From Teichococcus oryzae (GTDB lineage: Bacteria > Pseudomonadota > Alphaproteobacteria > Acetobacterales > Acetobacteraceae): a stretch of DNA of 64,000 nt. Shown in pieces: positions 59,684-64,000 of the stretch. The notes under the pieces are model-generated. The model was not told the origin of the DNA. It searched no databases and saw nothing but the letters and a program-made list of their open reading frames with translations. Within the stretch, counting starts at the first letter, position 1; every line of letters starts with the position of its first letter. Position numbers and translations under genes: made by a program. The DNA is taken from positions 1,116,001 through 1,180,000 of the forward strand of contig NZ_VUKA01000001.1 in assembly GCF_008386565.1 (NCBI RefSeq), read 5' to 3'.

Positions 59684-60016
59684 TTGAAGCTGCCGCCACT
59701 GCCTTTCACCAGCGTCCACTGGGATGCCCTGCCGGCCACCGAGCATGCGGGGGAGCAGGGCAGCGCATTGTGGCGCACCCTGATGAACGGCGATGTGCGC
59801 ATGCGCGTGGTCGAGTATTCGCCTGGCTATCTCGCCGATCACTGGTGCGACCGGGGCCATGTGCTCTACGTGCTGGATGGCGAGTTGAAGACCGAGCTGA
59901 AGGATGGCCGCTGCTTCACCTTCAGTGCCGGCCAGGGCTACACCGTGTCCGATTTCGGGGATGCGGCCCACCGGTCCTCAAGCGAGAACGGGGCCCGGCT
60001 GTTCATCGTAGACTGA
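59684..60016 (+). CDS. DHCW-motif cupin-fold protein
   Basis: 110-aa cupin. SPGYLADHWCDRGHVLYVLDGELKTEL and GQGYTVSDFGDAAHRSSSENGARL show the two cupin motifs; the ADHWCDRGH stretch is the diagnostic of the family named after its DHCW motif. It starts at TTG 59684 with TGGAGGG upstream, since no ATG precedes the fold. It follows the nucleoside hydrolase by 64 bases on the same strand. Metal-binding is likely; function unknown. Confidence 0.8.
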   Translation: MKLPPLPFTSVHWDALPATEHAGEQGSALWRTLMNGDVRMRVVEYSPGYLADHWCDRGHVLYVLDGELKTELKDGRCFTFSAGQGYTVSDFGDAAHRSSSENGARLFIVD

Positions 60017-60028
60017 GGGAACGGCGCC

Positions 60029-60817
60029 TCAGCCAGAGGCCAGCGCGCCGGGCAGGGGTGTTGCCGGCCCATCATGGCCACGCATGCCGATGCGTCCCAG
60101 ACCCGGCAACTTGATGGCCGGCCGGCGGACATCCAGCCCCGCCACCGCGCCCAGGATGTTGACCTCGATCCCTTCGACCCAGCCCAGCGTCAGCCCCGCA
60201 TAGCCGCCAAGGCTGAGCCGAAATCCCGTGCCGGACTGGGTGAAGCGCAGCCAGCGCCCATCATAAGGGAAATCCTTGCCAATGGCGGTCGGGGGCAGCG
60301 CCGCCGCCAGTCCTGGCAAGGTGTCCAGCACGGCGGCGACAAAGGTGTTCGAGTTGGGCCCCGGCCAGGCACGGTAATCGCCCCGGTTGCGCCAAGCATA
60401 GGTCTCGATCGCCTGCTGCATGGCCGGGATCAGCGCCGCCGCGGCCGCGCCATCCGCGGCATACACCGTTTCGGGGCGGGCACCGAACCAGCGGCCATCC
60501 GGCTCGAAGCCGTTCAGCCGGATCGGCTCGCCCCAGGCCGTGTAGTCGTAGCGGCTGTAGGACGCCGCGCCTTCCGGCTTGAACACGATCCAGCAATGGG
60601 TCGCGAAGATCCCGCGCCAGCGCACGGTTTGCGCGGCGAAGACGCGGACCACGGCGGGATGGTGGCTCGCCGCCGGGGGCAGCAATCCGGCGCTTGAGCG
60701 ATCCGCAGTGCGCCAGCCGGTCCCGGTGCCGCTGGCGTAGTAGAGCGCGGCGGAAACGGACAAGGGCAGCACGAAGAAGATCAGGAACAGAATCAATCCA
60801 GGCTTCAGCAACGACAT
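60029..60817 (-). CDS. DUF3750 membrane-anchored protein
   Basis: 262-aa protein with one N-terminal membrane anchor (GLILFLIFFVLPLSVSAALYY). The soluble part has AAQTVRWRGIFATHCWIVFKPEG, TAWGEPIRLNGFEPDGRWFG, YRAWPGPNSNTFVAAVLDTLP, AIGKDFPYDGRWL and EVNILGAVAGLDVRRPAIKLPGLGRIG: the blocks of the DUF3750 family. His, Cys, Asn and Asp residues in them resemble a lipid-modifying or papain-like (NlpC-like) site, which is inference. It follows the DUF2937-like gene closely and may function with it. ATG at 60817 or TTG at 60838. Confidence 0.82.
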   Translation of the reverse strand: MSLLKPGLILFLIFFVLPLSVSAALYYASGTGTGWRTADRSSAGLLPPAASHHPAVVRVFAAQTVRWRGIFATHCWIVFKPEGAASYSRYDYTAWGEPIRLNGFEPDGRWFGARPETVYAADGAAAAALIPAMQQAIETYAWRNRGDYRAWPGPNSNTFVAAVLDTLPGLAAALPPTAIGKDFPYDGRWLRFTQSGTGFRLSLGGYAGLTLGWVEGIEVNILGAVAGLDVRRPAIKLPGLGRIGMRGHDGPATPLPGALASG

Positions 60818-60842
60818 CCGGCGGCGATCCGATGGCAAGGGT

Positions 60843-61379
60843 TCAGGCGTGGCGATAATGGCGGGCGATGAACGGCGCGAGCAGCAGGCGGGCCAGCAGC
60901 AGGCCCAGGATCAGCCCGCCCAGGCCATAGCTGGCAGGCGCCGCGCTGAGCAGCACGCTCGGCACATGATCTTCCCAGGCGCGGTGCAGGATGGCCTGCT
61001 TGCCGGCGCGCTCATCCACCATGCCATCCCAGAGCGCCAGGAGCGGGCGGGTGAGGGGGGAGGCACTGTCCAGCCGTTCCGCCGTGTTGCGCAGCAGCGC
61101 CGCCTGCTCGGCCGATGCGACAAGGCCGGCGGCATTGGCCGGTTCGGAACGCCGCAGGGATTCCAGGATTTCCGAAGGGGGAGCTTCCTGCGGCAGGCGG
61201 TAGTAATCGCGGGCGATGCGGTGCCGCTCGGCGATGTCCCGCTCGGTGGCCGCCACCACCTGTGACAGCGCCGCGCGGTAGGATTGCGCCACCGCCGGGA
61301 TCTGCATGGCGAGCAGGGCCAGGGCCAGAGCCAGGCCGAGGCGGATCGAATCGGCCATCCATTCGCCCAGGAAACGCAT
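60843..61379 (-). CDS. DUF2937-like inner-membrane protein
   Basis: 178-aa protein with an N-terminal membrane segment (SIRLGLALALALLAMQIPAVA), a charged helical middle with RDIAERHRIARDYYRLPQEAP-like stretches, and a C-terminal membrane helix pair (LLSAAPASYGLGGLILGLLLARLLLAPFIA). QIPAVAQSYRAALSQVV after the first helix is the part that recalls DUF2937. The ATG at 61379 follows GGAGAAGGAGAAAA, a clear ribosome site. The DUF3750 gene begins 25 bases after its stop. Function unknown. Confidence 0.68.
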   Translation of the reverse strand: MRFLGEWMADSIRLGLALALALLAMQIPAVAQSYRAALSQVVAATERDIAERHRIARDYYRLPQEAPPSEILESLRRSEPANAAGLVASAEQAALLRNTAERLDSASPLTRPLLALWDGMVDERAGKQAILHRAWEDHVPSVLLSAAPASYGLGGLILGLLLARLLLAPFIARHYRHA

Positions 61380-61455
61380 CGGCTTTTCTCCTTCTCCAGC
61401 CGGGGAAGTACCCCGGGGAAGTACCAAGGTCGTCCCGCGGTTTCGGCGGTCCGCC

Positions 61456-62475
61456 TCAGCCGGCGAGGGCGGGGATGATATCGTGCTCCACCAGTCGGTG
61501 CAGGGCAGCGGCATGCCCGCCCGCGCCACCGGAGCGCTGCGTCGGGTCGGAGGTCACGACGATGCTCAGGCCCAGCGTTGGCACCACATGCACCATCTGC
61601 CCGCCAAATCCCCAGGCATAGAAGCGTGGATGCGCCTGGTCGCGGCGCAGGAACCAGCCATAGCCATAGAAGTCGCCGGTGAAGAAGGAAGGTGCCTGCG
61701 GCTCCCAGCTTGCCCTGATCCAGGCTTCGGGAACGACCTGCCGGCCGCCGGAGCGGCCGCCCTGCCGGATCATCTCGGCAAAGCGCAGCAAGGCATGGGG
61801 TGACAACAGCATGTCGTTGCCGCCGAAATAGATCCCCTGCGGATCACGCGGCCAGGGCGGAATGCGGATGCCCAGCGGGTTGCCCAGCCAGTCGCGCGCC
61901 AGATCCAGCGTCGTGCGGCCGGTGCGGCGCGTCAGGATCGCCGACAGCAGATGCGTGTTCCCGGTGGAATACAGCATCGGGCCGCCCGGATCGGCGACAA
62001 AGGGCCGGCCAAGCGCGGCGCGAACCCAATCCGAACTTGAAACCCAGCTTCCGTAGAAGCTGCCCGAGGTGCGTTCCAGCCCCGCCCGCATGGCCAGAAG
62101 GTGGCCAATGGTGACCTGCGCCAAACGGGGGTCCGGATCGGATGGCAGCTTGTCACGCAGAAGCGGCGCGATGCGCTGCCCTGTGCCTTCCAGATGGCCA
62201 CGCTCGATGGCAATGCCGACCAGGGCCGCGATGATCGACTTGGAAACGGATTTGACGTTCGCGGGCCGGTCGGTGGCCGGACCCCGGAAGCGTCGCTCCG
62301 CCAGAACTTCGCCATGCTGCGCGACAATCACCGCATGCAGCGGCTCCAGTGCTTCCGCCGCCGCCAGCGCGGGATCCAGCCGCCCATCGTTCCGCGGCGC
62401 CGCTGCCAGGACGAGCGGCGATGCCGCGGCAAGGCCCAGCAGGCTGCGGCGACGTGACGGATCGGCGATGGGCAT
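61456..62475 (-). CDS. Exported serine beta-lactamase-fold hydrolase
   Basis: Second SxxK serine hydrolase of the window. Tat-like signal PSRRRSLLGLAAASPLVLAAAP; active-site SxxK in ANVKSVSKSIIAALVGIAI; YSTGNTHLLSAILTRRTG is the Tyr-x-Asn block; the C-terminal block is HPRFYAWGFGGQMVHVVP. The ATG at 62475 gives 339 aa. It belongs to the periplasmic esterase/penicillin-binding-like group (PF00144). It lies downstream of tRNA-Ser on the same strand and has no functional link to its neighbours. Confidence 0.88.
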   Translation of the reverse strand: MPIADPSRRRSLLGLAAASPLVLAAAPRNDGRLDPALAAAEALEPLHAVIVAQHGEVLAERRFRGPATDRPANVKSVSKSIIAALVGIAIERGHLEGTGQRIAPLLRDKLPSDPDPRLAQVTIGHLLAMRAGLERTSGSFYGSWVSSSDWVRAALGRPFVADPGGPMLYSTGNTHLLSAILTRRTGRTTLDLARDWLGNPLGIRIPPWPRDPQGIYFGGNDMLLSPHALLRFAEMIRQGGRSGGRQVVPEAWIRASWEPQAPSFFTGDFYGYGWFLRRDQAHPRFYAWGFGGQMVHVVPTLGLSIVVTSDPTQRSGGAGGHAAALHRLVEHDIIPALAG

Positions 62476-62560
62476 GGACCATATATGGCCCGCCATCGGA
62501 AACGCGCCATGCGGCGTTACGCTTGGCTACGAAAAATGCGAAGGCAACCGGAGAGGTTGA

Positions 62561-62651
62561 TGGCGGATGGGGTGGGATTCGAACCCACGATACCCTTTTG
62601 AGGTATACACACTTTCCAGGCGTGCGCCTTCGACCACTCGGCCACCCATCC
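62561..62651 (-). tRNA. tRNA-Ser (anticodon GGA)
   Basis: Ninety-one bases including an encoded CCA. The acceptor stem is GGATGGG / CCCATCC with discriminator G; the anticodon loop CTGGAAA is closed by CACGC/GTGTG and gives anticodon GGA, reading UCC and UCU; the long variable arm (TATACC / GGGTATC) is the class II feature of tRNA-Ser; the T arm is GTGGG-TTCGAAT-CCCAC. All stems pair. Confidence 0.96.
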
Positions 62652-62665
62652 AGCGCAGGCGGCGG

Positions 62666-62693
62666 GGTATAGCAGGCTTGAGCAGGCCGGCAA
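62666..62693 (-). promoter_or_regulatory. Sigma70-like promoter of tRNA-Ser
   Basis: On the minus strand TTGCCG and TATACC are 16 bases apart; the -10 element lies 14 bases before the mature tRNA 5' end. Confidence 0.55.
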
Positions 62694-62814
62694 GGGGTTT
62701 TGCGTGCCTTGGGCCTTGAATAAAAGCGGACCGTAGGTTTTCCGAGGAAGAAGCGGCGATACGGGGGGCATTTGCGGGCAGTTTCGCCATCCACACGACG
62801 AGATCCGCGCTCCA

Positions 62815-62838
62815 CGCGGGGAGGACCCGCGATTTTTT
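62815..62838 (+). terminator. Intrinsic terminator upstream of speD
   Basis: A CGCGGG / CCCGCG stem with loop GAGGA is followed by A and six T residues. It ends no visible gene on this strand, so it may close a small RNA or act as an attenuator in the speD leader. Confidence 0.65.
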
Positions 62839-62960
62839 CGGCCTTCAAGTCCCGATTTTCCTTGCGGCCCGGCCCCCCTATGGCCCATAAGCCGCTCCCG
62901 TTGACCTGATCGATCCACGATCACCCTGGTCATCTTCTGGTGGGAAGGAGCCCCCGAGCC

Positions 62961-63416
62961 ATGGACGCTCTCGTTTCTCCGCTGGGGATGGTTTCGGATT
63001 GCAGCCCGAGCGAAGCCCAGTCTGTTGATACTCACGGCGAGGCGAAGGATTACTTCGTCGAACGTGACGGTGTGCGCTTTGCGGGCACGCATCTGATCGT
63101 CGATCTGTGGGGTGCCACGAATCTCGACGACCCTGCGCATATCGATTCCGTGCTGCGTGAGGCCGCCATCGAGACCGGCGCGACCATCCTGCACGGCCAC
63201 TTCCACCACTTCTCCCCGAATGGTGGCGTGAGCGGTGTGCTGGTGCTGGCCGAGAGCCACGTCTCGATCCACACCTGGCCGGAGCGGGCCTATGCCGCGC
63301 TCGACATCTTCGTTTGTGGCATCTGCAACCCGTACAAGGCGGTGCCGATCCTGAAGAAGGGCTTCGAGCCCGAGCGCGTGCAGCTCGCCGAGCACAAGCG
63401 CGGCCTGATCGGCTGA
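62961..63416 (+). CDS. speD: S-adenosylmethionine decarboxylase proenzyme
   Basis: Makes the aminopropyl donor for spermidine. Bacterial short form of 151 aa, cleaved to yield a pyruvoyl group: the junction is Glu98-Ser99 in LAESHVSIHTWPE, with His104 and the Cys of FVCGICNP as helper residues. The start MDALVSPLGM follows GGAAGGAG; an earlier ATG at 62940 is possible but has no better site. GTHLIVDLWGATNLDDP and ETGATILHGHFHHFSPNGG are family blocks. speE follows 79 bases later, with a hairpin between them. Confidence 0.97.
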   Translation: MDALVSPLGMVSDCSPSEAQSVDTHGEAKDYFVERDGVRFAGTHLIVDLWGATNLDDPAHIDSVLREAAIETGATILHGHFHHFSPNGGVSGVLVLAESHVSIHTWPERAYAALDIFVCGICNPYKAVPILKKGFEPERVQLAEHKRGLIG

Positions 63417-63444
63417 CCGCAGCCCTTCATGTGACGCGACCGGG

Positions 63445-63466
63445 GGCGGGATCCTAGGATCCCGCC
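63445..63466 (+). terminator. Perfect palindrome between speD and speE
   Basis: GGCGGGATCC and its complement flank only TA, giving an 8-bp stem with a CCTAGG loop; TTCTTGTT follows. Shape and T-rich tail are those of an intrinsic terminator or attenuator 28 bases after speD and 29 before speE. Confidence 0.7.
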
Positions 63467-63495
63467 TTCTTGTTATGGATTGAGGATAAACGCCG

Positions 63496-64000
63496 ATGCC
63501 GACCGACTCCTGGGTCAACGAAACCCTTTATCCCGAGTGGGGGCAGCGCTTCCTGGTGAAGCGCGAGCTGGCCCGCGTGCAGAGTGCCTTTCAGGACATC
63601 ATGCTGTTCGAAAGCTACAGCCATGGTCGCGTGATGCTGCTCGATGGCGTGGTGCAGATCACGGAGAAGGACGAGTTCGTTTACCAGGAGATGCTGACCC
63701 ATGTGCCGCTGCTGGCGCATGGGGACGCGAAGCGCGTGCTGATCATCGGCGCCGGCGACGGTGGCGTGCTGCGGCGCGTGCTCCAGCACCGCAATGTCGA
63801 GAAGGCCGTCATGGTCGAGATCGACGGCGAGGTGATCCGTCTGTGCAAGGAGCACATGCCCGACATTGCCGCTGGTGCCTGGAACGACCCGCGTGCCGAG
63901 GTGATCGTCGGTGACGGAATCGAATATGTCCGCAAGGCGGAAGCCGGCAGCTTCGACGTGGTGATCGTTGATTCGACCGACCCGATCGGCGTCGGCGAGG
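63496..64000 (+). CDS. speE: Spermidine synthase, N-terminal part
   Basis: First 168 codons of an aminopropyltransferase; the right edge of the window cuts the rest. N-terminal WVNETLYPEWGQRFLVKRELARVQSAFQDI, the family strand-loop; GRVMLLDGVVQITEKDEFVYQEML, LIIGAGDGGVLRRVLQH (decarboxylated-SAM site) and DVVIVDSTDPIGVGE with the catalytic Asp. The ATG at 63496 follows GAGGATAA. It uses the product of SpeD and putrescine, so the two genes form a functional pair. Confidence 0.95.
   Translation, partial: MPTDSWVNETLYPEWGQRFLVKRELARVQSAFQDIMLFESYSHGRVMLLDGVVQITEKDEFVYQEMLTHVPLLAHGDAKRVLIIGAGDGGVLRRVLQHRNVEKAVMVEIDGEVIRLCKEHMPDIAAGAWNDPRAEVIVGDGIEYVRKAEAGSFDVVIVDSTDPIGVGE

Larger units (their letters stand above)
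62652..62960. other. 309-base region between tRNA-Ser and speD
   Basis: No protein gene is supported. It contains the tRNA promoter (minus strand), an AT-rich stretch near 62718, and a strong plus-strand hairpin with T-run at 62815-62838, about 120 bases before speD. It may hold the speD promoter with a terminator or leader attenuator, or a small RNA gene. Confidence 0.55.

Noticed and set aside
61456-62475. Beta-lactam resistance gene
   Set aside because: The SxxK and YxN motifs show only the fold; the conserved blocks fit the general esterase/PBP-like group rather than AmpC.
62815-62838. SAM-II or speF-type riboswitch before speD
   Set aside because: The hairpin and flanking bases do not show the conserved elements of those RNAs as I know them; kept only as an unassigned terminator/leader.

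Overview
The window is a stretch of high-GC (roughly 70%) chromosome from an alphaproteobacterium, most likely a Roseomonas-like member of the Acetobacteraceae. The reasons are the GC content, an alphaproteobacterial LexA with a direct-repeat SOS box (GTTC-N7-GTTC), a DksA without the zinc-finger cysteines, a pyruvate dehydrogenase E1 beta with a fused lipoyl domain, and the alphaproteobacterial gene order tpiA / ppiD-trpD-trpC-moaC-moeA-lexA / comEC / gltX. These are inferences from what I recognise in the sequence, without a database search. Coding density is very high. I see no prophage, insertion sequence, integron, CRISPR array or rRNA gene. One tRNA-Ser(GGA) is present, and both ends of the window cut through genes (an aminotransferase at the left, speE at the right).

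Layout. 1-5 kb: aminotransferase fragment, AlkA-type DNA glycosylase, an OmpR/EnvZ-type two-component pair, an M20 amidohydrolase and a small conserved protein. 5-16 kb: gltX and comEC diverge; the minus-strand run ppiD-trpD-trpC-moaC-moeA-lexA is tightly packed and partly translationally coupled; tpiA diverges from ppiD. 16-19.5 kb: a MarR-GNAT fusion gene with a perfect 24-bp palindrome abutting its start codon, an M20 dipeptidase and a threonine aldolase. 19.5-27.2 kb: the 2-oxoacid dehydrogenase block pdhA-pdhB-pdhC-GNAT-lpd followed by lipA, coq10-like and a small membrane protein. 27.5-34.2 kb: histidine utilisation, hutC-hutU-hutH-hutI on the minus strand with hutF divergent and a GntR-type operator candidate between them. 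34-36.4 kb: M19 dipeptidase and a serine beta-lactamase-fold protein.

36.4-44.7 kb: msrA, an orphan GntR/UTRA regulator with its own palindromic site, rpmF-plsX-fabH, a small membrane protein, dksA, and a fusA that lies outside any str operon behind a leader containing an intrinsic-terminator-like hairpin. 44.7-51 kb: comM, an acetylpolyamine-amidohydrolase/HDAC-family gene, an MsbA-like ABC exporter, a Tat-exported MBL-fold hydrolase and an EI24/CysZ-like membrane protein. 51-60 kb: the most coherent module of the window, a colinear nucleotide-scavenging cluster: exported CpdB-type 5'/3'-nucleotidase, BMP-type nucleoside-binding protein, ATPase, two permeases, cytidine deaminase, nucleoside 2-deoxyribosyltransferase-like protein, nucleoside hydrolase and a DHCW-type cupin. 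60-64 kb: DUF2937/DUF3750 membrane genes, a second beta-lactamase-fold protein, tRNA-Ser, and speD-speE with a perfect terminator-type palindrome between the two genes.

Most of the window is housekeeping. The points most worth a second look are regulatory: the MarR-GNAT palindrome, the fusA leader hairpin, the speD leader and speD/speE intergenic hairpins, the hairpin before the small gene in the lipA operon, and the operator-like sites at hutC/hutF and the orphan GntR gene. I did not find convincing evidence for a wholly new multi-gene system.
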